Part shown: positions 8,094 to 14,639 of the stretch, one piece after another
Layout: every line of letters begins with the position of its first letter
Numbering within the stretch: the first letter of the stretch is position 1
Source of the DNA: Phycisphaerae bacterium SM23_33
GTDB lineage: Bacteria; Planctomycetota; Phycisphaerae; SM23-33
DNA length: 25,597 nt
Direction of reading: 5' to 3'
Assembly (NCBI GenBank): GCA_001303665.1
Contig: LJUF01000005.1
Span: 1-25,597 of the forward strand
Translations under genes and position numbers: made by a program
Notes under the pieces: model-generated
What the model was told of the DNA's origin: nothing
The model's database searches: none
Seen by the model: the letters and a program-made list of their open reading frames with translations, nothing else

Positions 8094-9985
8094 GGCGTTC
8101 TGCCCAACCACCGGCCCAGCCACAGCAGGGCCCACAGTCGGTGGCGATGGTCTGCCTTGCCCGTAACATGCTGAGAAATCAGCCGTTCCAGGACGGCGCG
8201 GGACATCCAGCCGCGGCTCACCAGCGGCCCTTCCAGCAGCGTTTCCCGCAGCGTCGGCAGCAATTCCTCCCGCAGCCAGCGGTCGATCGGGGCACCGAAG
8301 CCGGTCTTGCGGCGGGCGAAAACCTCCGCCGGAAGCATGTCGCCGAAGGCGTCGCGCAGGAGGGTTTTGCCTTTGCCGCGGCGGAGCTTGAACTCCACCG
8401 GCAGCGACAGCCCCAGCGAGATCACCTCGTGGTCCAGCATGGGGGAGCGCAGCTCCAGCGAGCTGGCCATGGACGCGATGTCGGCCTTGACCAGCAGGTC
8501 ATCGGGCAGGTAGGTGAGCATGTCGTGCCGCTGGGCGTAGGCCGGCTCGTCGTCGTACTGGCCCTGCTCGTAGAGGCCGCAGAACCATTCCCGGGGCGAG
8601 TCGGTGTGCTCCCAGGCGGCGAAGTCCCTTGCCAGCAGCACCGTCAACTCCTCCGGCGAGAACAGCCGCCGGTAGCGGAAGTACTGCATCGCCGGCACCT
8701 CATCCAGGGCCGCGGCGAAGCGGACAAACCGCCGCAGCCGGGAACGCTCGTCCTGCGGGGCCAGCAAGCCCGCCGCGGCCGCCGCCAGCTTGGTGGCCAT
8801 GTAGGCCGCCCCGCCCATCGTCTCGGCCAGCCGCATCGCCCGGTAACGGTCGTAACCGCCGAAGGCCTCATCGCCTCCGTCGCCGGTGAGGGCCACGGTG
8901 ACGTATTCGCGGGCGGCCTGGCAGATGAGATAGGTCGGCAGGGCCGAGGAGTCGGCGAACGGCTCGTCGTACTGGGCGATGAGCCGGTCCAGCAGGGCGG
9001 AGAGGTCCTCCTCGGCGGCGCCGACCAGCAGTTCGCGGTGTTCGCTGCCCAGGTGCCCGGCCACGGCGGCGGCGTGCGGCCTCTCGTCGAACTCAGCGGC
9101 GGCAAAGCCGGCCGTGAAGGTCTTCACCCCGCCGGCCTGCCCCGCCGCCCGGCACATCAGGGCGGTGACGATGGAAGAGTCCACGCCCCCGGACAGCAGC
9201 GCCCCCAGCGGCACGTCCGCCAGCATCCGCTTTTCGACCGCGCGGGCCAGCAGGTCTCGGACCTTCTGGACGGCCTCGGCATGCGTCACGGCCGCCGGCC
9301 GGTCGGGCAAGTGCCAGTATCGGCGGGGCTCACCGCAGCCCCGCTCGTCGGCCGTCATGAAGTGAGCGGGCGGCAGCTTCTCGATCCCGCCCCAGATGCT
9401 CCGCGGGGCGGGCACGTAGCCCAGCGTCAGGTAGAACGCCACCGCCGCCGGATCCAGCTCGCTGCCGACGCGCGGATGCGCCAGCAGGGCCTTGGCCTCC
9501 GAGGCGAAGACAATCCGGTCGGCCAGCCTCACCTGCCACAGCGGCTTTTGTCCCAGCCGGTCACGGGCCAGGAACAGCCGGCCCCGGGCAGCGTCGTAGA
9601 TGACGAAGGCGAACATCCCCTCCAGCACGGCGAGCATGTCCGTGCCGTCGCGGAGGTACAGCTCCGGCAGCACCTCGGTGTCGCCTCGGCTGCGCCAGCG
9701 GACCCCCTGGCCCGACAGCCGGTCGCGCAGGCGGCAAAAGTTGTAGATCTCGCCGTTAAAGGCCACCACGGCCGACCCGTCCGCCGAGCTCATCGGCTGG
9801 CGCGAAAGCGGCGGGTCAATCACGGCCAGGCGGCGGAAGCCGATGGCGCAGCGGCCGTCGGGGCTGCGGAAGCGGCCGGCGTCGTCGGGCCCGCGGTGGG
9901 CCAGGCGAGCGGCCATGGCCTCGGCCACGCAGACGTCGGCCCGGCCGGTGCCGCCAAAGACGAATTCACCCGCAAAACCGCACAC
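8090..9985 (-). CDS. asnB: Glutamine-hydrolysing asparagine synthetase (AsnB type)
   Basis: The enzyme transfers ammonia from glutamine to a carboxylate, classically aspartate to asparagine, using ATP. It has 631 residues starting from a GTG at 9983-9985. That start is fixed because glutaminase activity needs the cysteine directly after the initiator (M-C2-GFAGEF). The class II glutaminase domain shows AHRGPDDAG (29-37), FRRLAVID and FNGEIYN (76-82). The synthetase domain shows the PP-loop LSGGVDSS (264-271), ALTGDGGDEAFGGYDRYR and a KTGFGAPIDRWLRE segment near the C-terminus. A TACAAT -10-like box lies only eight bases before the GTG and no Shine-Dalgarno is present, so the mRNA may be leaderless. 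The GxxxRRLAxxD-type members are often found in polysaccharide or exosortase loci. None is adjacent, so plain asparagine synthesis is the simplest reading. Confidence 0.92.
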   Translation of the reverse strand: MCGFAGEFVFGGTGRADVCVAEAMAARLAHRGPDDAGRFRSPDGRCAIGFRRLAVIDPPLSRQPMSSADGSAVVAFNGEIYNFCRLRDRLSGQGVRWRSRGDTEVLPELYLRDGTDMLAVLEGMFAFVIYDAARGRLFLARDRLGQKPLWQVRLADRIVFASEAKALLAHPRVGSELDPAAVAFYLTLGYVPAPRSIWGGIEKLPPAHFMTADERGCGEPRRYWHLPDRPAAVTHAEAVQKVRDLLARAVEKRMLADVPLGALLSGGVDSSIVTALMCRAAGQAGGVKTFTAGFAAAEFDERPHAAAVAGHLGSEHRELLVGAAEEDLSALLDRLIAQYDEPFADSSALPTYLICQAAREYVTVALTGDGGDEAFGGYDRYRAMRLAETMGGAAYMATKLAAAAAGLLAPQDERSRLRRFVRFAAALDEVPAMQYFRYRRLFSPEELTVLLARDFAAWEHTDSPREWFCGLYEQGQYDDEPAYAQRHDMLTYLPDDLLVKADIASMASSLELRSPMLDHEVISLGLSLPVEFKLRRGKGKTLLRDAFGDMLPAEVFARRKTGFGAPIDRWLREELLPTLRETLLEGPLVSRGWMSRAVLERLISQHVTGKADHRHRLWALLWLGRWLGRTP

Positions 9986-9993
9986 GGCGCGGC

Positions 9994-9999
9994 ATTGTA
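9994..9999 (-). promoter_or_regulatory. Candidate -10 box for asnB
   Basis: TACAAT on the minus strand matches TATAAT at five of six positions. Its end is eight bases from the GTG start, so transcription would begin at or within a base or two of the start codon. No convincing -35 is visible at 16-18 bases upstream (the best is TTCCCC). The element is tentative. Confidence 0.3.
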
Positions 10000-10032
10000 T
10001 CGCAGCCGCGCGGCGGGGGGAACGGCTCGGCC

Positions 10033-10060
10033 TTGTACGGCGAGTCGAATCGGCTATCAT
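10033..10060 (+). promoter_or_regulatory. Candidate sigma70-type promoter of the dUTPase gene
   Basis: TTGTAC (10033-10038) and TATCAT (10055-10060) are separated by 16 bases. The -10 matches the consensus at five of six positions, the -35 only at three. The predicted transcript start near 10067 leaves room for the strong AAGGAGG ribosome-binding site at 10077-10083 in front of the ATG at 10090. Confidence 0.4.
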
Positions 10061-10089
10061 GCCGGGTACCTCGACGAAGGAGGCGGCAC

Positions 10090-10566
10090 ATGGACGAGCG
10101 GACCATCTCCTCACTGGAAGACATCTGGCCGCTTCAGGCGGAGCTGAACGCCCGGGCCGGCTTCGACACCCGGGCACTGGGCGCGGCCCTGGCCGAGGCC
10201 GAGCGAAAGGGCAGCCTCCCTGCCGCTGGCGGCATCCGCCTCGAAGTGGGCAAGGCCCTGAAAAGCTACGTGGACGCCCTGGCGGCCGAGTGCCACGAGC
10301 TCCAGGAGTGCCTGGCCTGGAAGCACTGGTACCGCGAGGCCCATGAGGGCCGGCAGTACGAGCTCCAGGACGTGCAGAACGCCCGCGTCGAGGCCATCGA
10401 CATGCTGTTTTTCTGGATCAGCATCTGCCAGTTGCTGGGGCTGAGCCCGCCGGAGGTGTATCGGCTGTATGCGGCCAAGCTGGCCATCAACCACCGCCGA
10501 CAGGACCAGCAGCGATCCCAGGCAGAGCACGCCCGCCACGAACAGGAGAACCGAGAGGTCACCTGA
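10090..10566 (+). CDS. Dimeric (all-alpha, MazG-like) dUTPase family protein
   Basis: This 158-residue helical protein fits the dimeric dUTP diphosphatase family (dUTPase_2), part of the all-alpha NTP pyrophosphatase superfamily. Such enzymes hydrolyse dUTP to dUMP and pyrophosphate, keeping uracil out of DNA and feeding thymidylate synthesis. The metal-binding pattern ExxE...ExxD is seen as E67-C-H-E70 in AAECHELQECLAWKHW and E101-A-I-D104 in NARVEAIDMLFFWIS. The tryptophan and lysine after the first pair (LAWKHW) are typical. The ATG at 10090 is chosen because AAGGAGG lies seven bases upstream. The frame extends a further 57 bases but has no signal there. The neighbour pyrE, also a pyrimidine gene, is convergent 58 bp downstream. 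A MazG-like housecleaning role on another nucleotide cannot be excluded. Confidence 0.82.
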   Translation: MDERTISSLEDIWPLQAELNARAGFDTRALGAALAEAERKGSLPAAGGIRLEVGKALKSYVDALAAECHELQECLAWKHWYREAHEGRQYELQDVQNARVEAIDMLFFWISICQLLGLSPPEVYRLYAAKLAINHRRQDQQRSQAEHARHEQENREVT

Positions 10567-10624
10567 CAGCTGACGACTGCCGGCCGACGTTGTCACGCCC
10601 GCGTTCCGGGGCAGGCTGCGGCGG

Positions 10625-11158
10625 TCAGGTGTGCGACTTGATGCCCAGGTCGACGGCGTTCAGGACGGCCTGGAATTCGTAGCCGGCCGCTTCGACGTTC
10701 TCGCGGGCGCCCTCCATGCGGTCCACGGCAAAGACGATGCGGCTGATCTTCGCCCCGGCCTTGGCGAGGGTCTCGGCGGCTTCCAGGGCCGCCCCGGCGG
10801 TAGTGCCCACGTCCTCAACCAGCAGGACCTTCTTGCCTTCCACGGCCGCCCCCTCGATGAGCCTGGCCGTGCCGTGGTCCTTCTCGGCCTTGCGGACGAT
10901 GGCGAAGGGCTTTCCGGCGGCCAGCGACGCCGCCGCCGCCAGGGCCACCGCCCCCAACTCCGCCCCGGCGATGACCTCGGCGTCGTGGGCGGATTCGGCC
11001 AGCCGCCAGCCCAGCTCGGCCAGGATGTCCGGGGCGGTCTCGAAGAGGTACTTGTCCAGGTAATACCGGCTGCGGCGGCCGCTGCGGAGGACGAAATCGC
11101 CCTCCAGGTAGGCGACCTGCCTGATCCGCCGGGCCAGCTGCTGCTTGGTCATGCCCAT
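10625..11158 (-). CDS. pyrE: Orotate phosphoribosyltransferase
   Basis: PyrE joins orotate to PRPP to make orotidine monophosphate in de novo pyrimidine synthesis. The 177-residue protein shows the PRPP-binding signature VLLVEDVGTTAGAAL (111-125, with E115, D116, T119, T120), the flexible-loop region AIVRKAEKDHGTARLIEG with K90, K93 and H95, and an N-terminal FVLRSGRRSRYYLDKYLFE, which matches the family's F-x-L-x-S-G-x-x-S-x-x-Y-x-D segment. The ATG at 11158 (MGMTKQQ) is chosen because GGAG lies eight bases upstream. A longer frame reaches 11506 but overlaps the divergent lepB gene and lacks family similarity. The upstream region holds two small GC-rich hairpins that could lie in its leader. 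No other pyr gene is nearby. Confidence 0.93.
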   Translation of the reverse strand: MGMTKQQLARRIRQVAYLEGDFVLRSGRRSRYYLDKYLFETAPDILAELGWRLAESAHDAEVIAGAELGAVALAAAASLAAGKPFAIVRKAEKDHGTARLIEGAAVEGKKVLLVEDVGTTAGAALEAAETLAKAGAKISRIVFAVDRMEGARENVEAAGYEFQAVLNAVDLGIKSHT

Positions 11159-11235
11159 CGTCGCGCTCCGGTGCCGGTGAACGTCCTCCGGCGATGATTG
11201 TGGGGCCGACATGGAGGTATCACAACGAGGCGGCG

Positions 11236-11268
11236 GCGTCAACGCCCCGGCCCGGACAAAGGGCCGGG
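11236..11268 (-). promoter_or_regulatory. Tandem small hairpins in the pyrE/lepB divergent region
   Basis: CCCGGCCC (11246-11253) and GGGCCGGG (11261-11268) form an eight-base stem with a seven-base loop. GGCGTCAACGCC (11236-11247) forms a second palindrome that overlaps it by two bases. On the minus strand both would lie in the pyrE 5' leader and be partly mutually exclusive, as in attenuators. No U-run or PyrR-type site is seen. On the plus strand they precede the lepB promoter region. Confidence 0.3.
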
Positions 11269-11288
11269 CGGGGTGCGTCAGTTTGTTA

Positions 11289-11316
11289 TTTGCAGAACAG
11301 GCCTCGGACCGATAAC
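11289..11316 (+). promoter_or_regulatory. Candidate promoter of the signal peptidase gene
   Basis: TTTGCA (11289-11294) and GATAAC (11311-11316) are 16 bases apart, each matching four of six consensus bases. They sit in the most AT-rich part of the divergent pyrE/lepB spacer. GGAG at 11332-11335 serves as ribosome-binding site for the ATG at 11346. Confidence 0.3.
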
Positions 11317-11345
11317 GTATCTGATTCCAGCCGGAGAATCCGTGC

Positions 11346-13028
11346 ATGGGCAAGAGCGAACGCACCGCCGATGAGCACCTGGAGTCGGCCCGCGAGACGG
11401 TGGAGAGCATCTGGATCGCCATCGTGCTGGCCTTCGTCCTGCGGGCCTTCGTGCTGGAGGCGTTCATGATCCCGACGGGCTCGATGGCGCCGCGGCTGAT
11501 GGGCAAGCACGGGCAGTTTGACTGCCGCGCCTGCGGATACCACTACGCCTTCGGCATCGATCAGGGCAAGGACGTGAGCTTGGCCAGCCCGATCCGCTTC
11601 CCGACCACGCGCTGCCCGAACTGCGAGCACGAACGGGGCAGCCGCGAGGGCGCGGAGTGGGGCTACGGCGGCGACCGGGTGCTGGTGCTGAAGTACCTGT
11701 ATCGTTTCCGCGAACCCCAGCCCTGGGACGTGGTGGTCTTCAAGAACCCCCTCAACAACGAGGAAAACTACATCAAGCGGCTCGTCGGCCTGCCGGGGCA
11801 GGAGATCGAGATCGTCCACGGCGACGTATTTGCGCGGAGGGCCCAGGACTTCAACAGCGACGGCCGAATCGACGAGCTGGACTTCAGCCACCCCGCGGCG
11901 ACCGACTGGAAGATCCCGGAAAAGCCGGCCAAGACGCAGGAGGTGATGTGGCAGATCATCTTTGACAACGATTACCAGCCCGACCCGGCCGTTTACAACG
12001 GCCGGCAGTGGCAGCTGCTCTGGCAGCCGGTTTCGGGAAAGGAGTGCTGGGACCTCCAGGCCCACGGCCAGCGGGTGTTCCGCTTCACCGGCTCGGCCAA
12101 GGAGGCCGAGCTGCGGTTCTCATCCGACCGGGAGCACTTTTATCCCAACTACGCCTATAACAAGCCCAAGGAGGCAATTGACGATTCCCAGGAGGACATC
12201 GGTTACGACCTGAAGCTGTCGTTCCTGTTCGTGCCCAGAGACAGCAACGCCGGCGTCGGGCTGCATCTGAGCAGCTTCGACGACCACTTCCTCGCCCGCG
12301 TGGGTGCCGACGGCTCGGCCGAGCTTATCCACGGCATCGGCGACGGCAGCAACATCACCTGGGACGAGAAGAAGTGGTATTCTGACGCCCTGCTGGCCCG
12401 GCTGGAGGTGGGGCGGGGATACGAGGTCGCACTTACACACGTGGACCGCCGCGTCGCGCTGTGGCTGGACGGCAAGGTGGTGTTCGAGAGCACGGACAAG
12501 CTGTATCACGCGGACAAGGAGAGCATCAAGGCACTCGTGCGGGAGACCTTGAGAAGGCGCGGCCGGCTTCCGGCGCCGACGGTGGCCATCCTGGCCAGGG
12601 GCGGGCGGTCGGAGCTGCGGCACGTCAAGCTCATGCGCGACGTGTACTACACCTGCCCCAACCTGGTCGGCGGGGGGGACGTCCCCACAAACCATCGCGG
12701 GTACGGAACCACCGGCAATCCGAAGGTCCTGCGGAAGTTCCTCAAGTGGCCGGACATGGACGAGTTCTTCGTGCTGGGGGACAACAGCCCGGCCAGCAAG
12801 GATTCGCGGATGTGGGGCTTTCACGCCCCCACCCTTCGCGGCGGCTCCAGCGACCGCATCTATAAGCTCGGCGACAATTACACGTACCAGTACCAGGACG
12901 GCACCGTTCCTCGCTACAACATGATGGGCAAGGCCTTCTTCGTGTACTGGCCGGGCGGCTTTCGCCTGCAAATGCTCAAAAGGTTGCCGGTCATCCCGAA
13001 CGTGGGCAGGATGCGGCTGATACGGTAG
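11346..13028 (+). CDS. lepB: Signal peptidase I with a large inserted domain
   Basis: Signal peptidase I cleaves signal peptides from exported proteins at the outer face of the inner membrane. One N-terminal membrane helix (about 22-40) is followed by FMIPTGSMAPRL with the nucleophile S46, and by NYIKRLVGLPG with the general base K144. The C-terminal box is VLGDNSPASKDSRMWG (G478 to G490). At 560 residues it is far longer than E. coli LepB (about 324). The excess lies in two places. Between S46 and K144 there are two CxxC pairs (C60/C63, C90/C93), a zinc-ribbon-like arrangement. Between about 160 and 475 there is an EF-hand-like loop DFNSDGRIDELD (168-179) and a beta-rich concanavalin/DUF1080-like segment (about 244-432) with RVALWLDGKVVFES. 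The catalytic dyad is intact, so peptidase activity is expected. The role of the insert is unknown. Confidence 0.93.
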   Translation: MGKSERTADEHLESARETVESIWIAIVLAFVLRAFVLEAFMIPTGSMAPRLMGKHGQFDCRACGYHYAFGIDQGKDVSLASPIRFPTTRCPNCEHERGSREGAEWGYGGDRVLVLKYLYRFREPQPWDVVVFKNPLNNEENYIKRLVGLPGQEIEIVHGDVFARRAQDFNSDGRIDELDFSHPAATDWKIPEKPAKTQEVMWQIIFDNDYQPDPAVYNGRQWQLLWQPVSGKECWDLQAHGQRVFRFTGSAKEAELRFSSDREHFYPNYAYNKPKEAIDDSQEDIGYDLKLSFLFVPRDSNAGVGLHLSSFDDHFLARVGADGSAELIHGIGDGSNITWDEKKWYSDALLARLEVGRGYEVALTHVDRRVALWLDGKVVFESTDKLYHADKESIKALVRETLRRRGRLPAPTVAILARGGRSELRHVKLMRDVYYTCPNLVGGGDVPTNHRGYGTTGNPKVLRKFLKWPDMDEFFVLGDNSPASKDSRMWGFHAPTLRGGSSDRIYKLGDNYTYQYQDGTVPRYNMMGKAFFVYWPGGFRLQMLKRLPVIPNVGRMRLIR

Positions 13029-13030
13029 GG

Positions 13031-13065
13031 GCTTTTCCGGCGCCGCTCCAGGCGAAAGGAAAAGC
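13031..13065 (+). terminator. Hairpin just after lepB, possible terminator
   Basis: GCTTTTCC (13031-13038) is perfectly complementary to GGAAAAGC (13058-13065), and CGCC (13041-13044) can pair with GGCG (13051-13054) inside. The structure starts two bases after the lepB stop codon. The stem is followed by AGAAAAC rather than a U-tract, so it is a non-classical terminator candidate. Confidence 0.42.
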
Positions 13066-13200
13066 AGAAAACATACGCAAGTTATTAACATTTGCTGCTT
13101 CATCCACCAGCCGGTCGGCCTGGCGGGAAAGGCAAGGCAAAGACCGGCGGGGCTTCTCGGGCGGCGGCTGCCGCAAGGGGCCTGCGCGGGAGACGGAAGA

Positions 13201-13214
13201 ATTAAGCGCTTTCA
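13201..13214. promoter_or_regulatory. LacI/CcpA-type operator-like palindrome
   Basis: ATTAAGCGCTTTCA agrees with the LacI/GalR-family cre-type pattern TGWAANCGNTNWCA at all but the first two positions, with the central AAGCGCTT symmetric. It lies about 160 bases upstream of lptB. No LacI-family gene is in the window, so this is a motif match only. Confidence 0.25.
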
Positions 13215-13331
13215 TGTAAATGGCTTAGGACAGCACGCCGGTCATTGCAGTTTGCTGGGCAGGCAGCGAGGGTTCCGGCCGGCGGCTTGGGCGGCGGCGG
13301 CGAAAACGGCCGCGAGCATGGTAAAGTCGAG

Positions 13332-13351
13332 TTCTCCACACGTTATCCACA
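13332..13351 (+). promoter_or_regulatory. Two DnaA-box-like direct repeats upstream of lptB
   Basis: TTATCCACA (13343-13351) is a perfect consensus DnaA box. TTCTCCACA (13332-13340), one base different, precedes it in the same orientation with an 11-base period, about one helical turn. They end 20 bases before the lptB ATG. No dnaA, dnaN or AT-rich unwinding element is seen, so they are read as possible regulatory sites rather than an origin. Confidence 0.4.
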
Positions 13352-13371
13352 GCCAGTCGAGCCAGACATAG

Positions 13372-14127
13372 ATGATACTTTTAGAGACAAAAGGCTTGGT
13401 AAAGCGCTACTCCGGCCGGGCCGTCGTGGACCACGTCAGCCTGTACCTGGCCCAGGGAGAAATCGTGGGGCTGCTGGGCCGCAACGGGGCCGGAAAGACC
13501 ACCTCCTTCCGCATGATCATCGGCATGACCTCGCCGAATGAGGGGCAGGTCATCTTCGACGGGGTGGACGTGACCAGCATGCCCATGTACAAGCGCGCCC
13601 GCTGCGGCATGGGGTACCTGTCGCAGGAGCCCAGCATCTTCCAACGGCTGACGGTCCGCGAGAATCTCCTGGCCATATTAGAGACGATGAACCTGACCCG
13701 CGCCGCCCGGAACGAAAAGGCCTACCAGCTCATGTCGCAGTTCGGCCTGGTCGACCTGGCCGAGCACGAGGCCAGGACGCTTTCCGGCGGCGAGCGCAGA
13801 AAGCTCGAGATCGCCCGCGCCCTGGTGACCAACCCCACCATGATCCTGCTGGATGAGCCCTTCTCCGGCGTGGACCCCATCGCCGTGCAAGACCTCCAGC
13901 GCGAGATCATCGCCCTGCGAGGCCGCGGCATCGCCATCCTGCTGACCGACCACAACGTCCGCGAGACCCTCAACGTCACCGACCGGTCCTACATCATCGA
14001 CAGCGGCAAGGTGCTGCGGGAGGGCGCCCCCAAGGACCTGATTACCGACGACCTCGTCAGGCGGACGTATCTCGGCCACACCTTCCGCGGCGACGAGTTC
14101 GACCGCGGCCGGCTGTACCCCATTTAG
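13372..14127 (+). CDS. lptB: LPS export ABC transporter ATPase LptB
   Basis: LptB is the cytoplasmic ATPase that, with LptF/LptG and LptC, extracts lipopolysaccharide from the inner membrane and drives it towards the outer membrane. The 251-residue protein has Walker A GRNGAGKTT (36-44), a Q-loop in GYLSQEPSIFQRLTVREN (Q85), signature LSGGE (137-141), Walker B ILLDE (158-162) and the switch histidine in LTDHNVRETL (H194). The stretches EPSIFQRLTVREN, DEPFSGVDPIAV and TDHNVRETL are diagnostic for LptB rather than other ABC ATPases. The start fits the family N-terminus, although no Shine-Dalgarno is seen. The usual partners (lptA, lptC, kdsC, rpoN) are not adjacent. Its presence implies an LPS-like outer membrane. 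Confidence 0.95.
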   Translation: MILLETKGLVKRYSGRAVVDHVSLYLAQGEIVGLLGRNGAGKTTSFRMIIGMTSPNEGQVIFDGVDVTSMPMYKRARCGMGYLSQEPSIFQRLTVRENLLAILETMNLTRAARNEKAYQLMSQFGLVDLAEHEARTLSGGERRKLEIARALVTNPTMILLDEPFSGVDPIAVQDLQREIIALRGRGIAILLTDHNVRETLNVTDRSYIIDSGKVLREGAPKDLITDDLVRRTYLGHTFRGDEFDRGRLYPI

Positions 14128-14198
14128 CCATTGAGGTCGGGGCCGCGCAAACAGCCCGGGCGGCTGCGTCTTCAACGGTGAAAGGCCGAATCGGGCCG

Positions 14199-14633
14199 CT
14201 ACTCGGTCGCCATGGCCTCCAGCTGGCGGTACTCCTCATCCAGCTTCATGAAGGCCTCCTTGACCTGCTCCACCTTCACCCCGGGCGCCAGCCGCACCAC
14301 GTTGCCGGCCATGTCCAGCTTGGAGGCGACCTCGGCCTGGTACTTGCGGGCAATTGAGTTGACCTTGTCCAGCACCTGCTGCTTGTTGGACCCCTGGTAG
14401 TCCTTCTTGATCCGCCGCGGCGTGCGCACGCACAGAAGTCGCTGGATGGTGCGAAGCTCCCCCAGTTGAGGCTGCCCGGACTGAAAGGACTCGCGGGCGT
14501 TCTTCCAGGCCTTGTGCTGCAGCCCCAGCAGATAGTCGGAGTTGCTGATGCTCTCGACGTCTTTTTTACAGCCGACCGCGGCCAGGGCGGACAAGGCGGC
14601 CGCGGCCGATAGCGTCAGGAGGTTTACCCGCAT
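14199..14633 (-). CDS. Small putative lipoprotein downstream of a pseudopilin gene
   Basis: This 144-residue protein has a lipoprotein signal peptide: MRVNLLTLSAAAALSALAAV followed by G-C22, fitting the lipobox A-V-G-C, with CKKD after it. The lysines after the cysteine would not retain it in the inner membrane by the +2 aspartate rule. The mature part is charged and helical (KKDVESISNSDYLLGLQHKAW, then KQQVLDKVNSIARKYQ and a final helix EEYRQLEAMATE), with no enzyme motif. The ATG at 14633 lies six bases past the stop of the pseudopilin gene, so the two form an operon, and GAGAGG precedes the start. I recognise no family. A partner or pilotin-like role for the pseudopilin is only an inference from the operon. 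Confidence 0.7.
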   Translation of the reverse strand: MRVNLLTLSAAAALSALAAVGCKKDVESISNSDYLLGLQHKAWKNARESFQSGQPQLGELRTIQRLLCVRTPRRIKKDYQGSNKQQVLDKVNSIARKYQAEVASKLDMAGNVVRLAPGVKVEQVKEAFMKLDEEYRQLEAMATE

Positions 14634-14639
14634 GGCCTC

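Larger units (their letters stand above)
13029..13371. other. Gene-free region between lepB and lptB
   Basis: This 343-base stretch has no credible gene. After the lepB hairpin comes an AT-rich patch (about 13058-13110, including GTTATTAACA), which stands out against the GC-rich background and may hold a promoter. GCCGGTC (13110-13116) and GACCGGC (13142-13148) can pair, and GCGGCGGCTGCCGC further on is palindromic. An operator-like palindrome follows at 13201-13214. Two DnaA-box-like repeats lie at 13332-13351, just before lptB. The amount of sequence and structure is more than a simple promoter needs. A small RNA is possible, but no known RNA family is recognised. Confidence 0.5.

Noticed and set aside
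8141..10147. Long plus-strand frame of about 668 codons opposite asnB
   Set aside because: asnB has complete catalytic motifs throughout. The antisense frame is open only because of high GC at third positions.
13029..13371. Possible replication origin because of the DnaA boxes
   Set aside because: Only two boxes are seen, with no dnaA/dnaN neighbours and no strong AT-rich unwinding element beside them.
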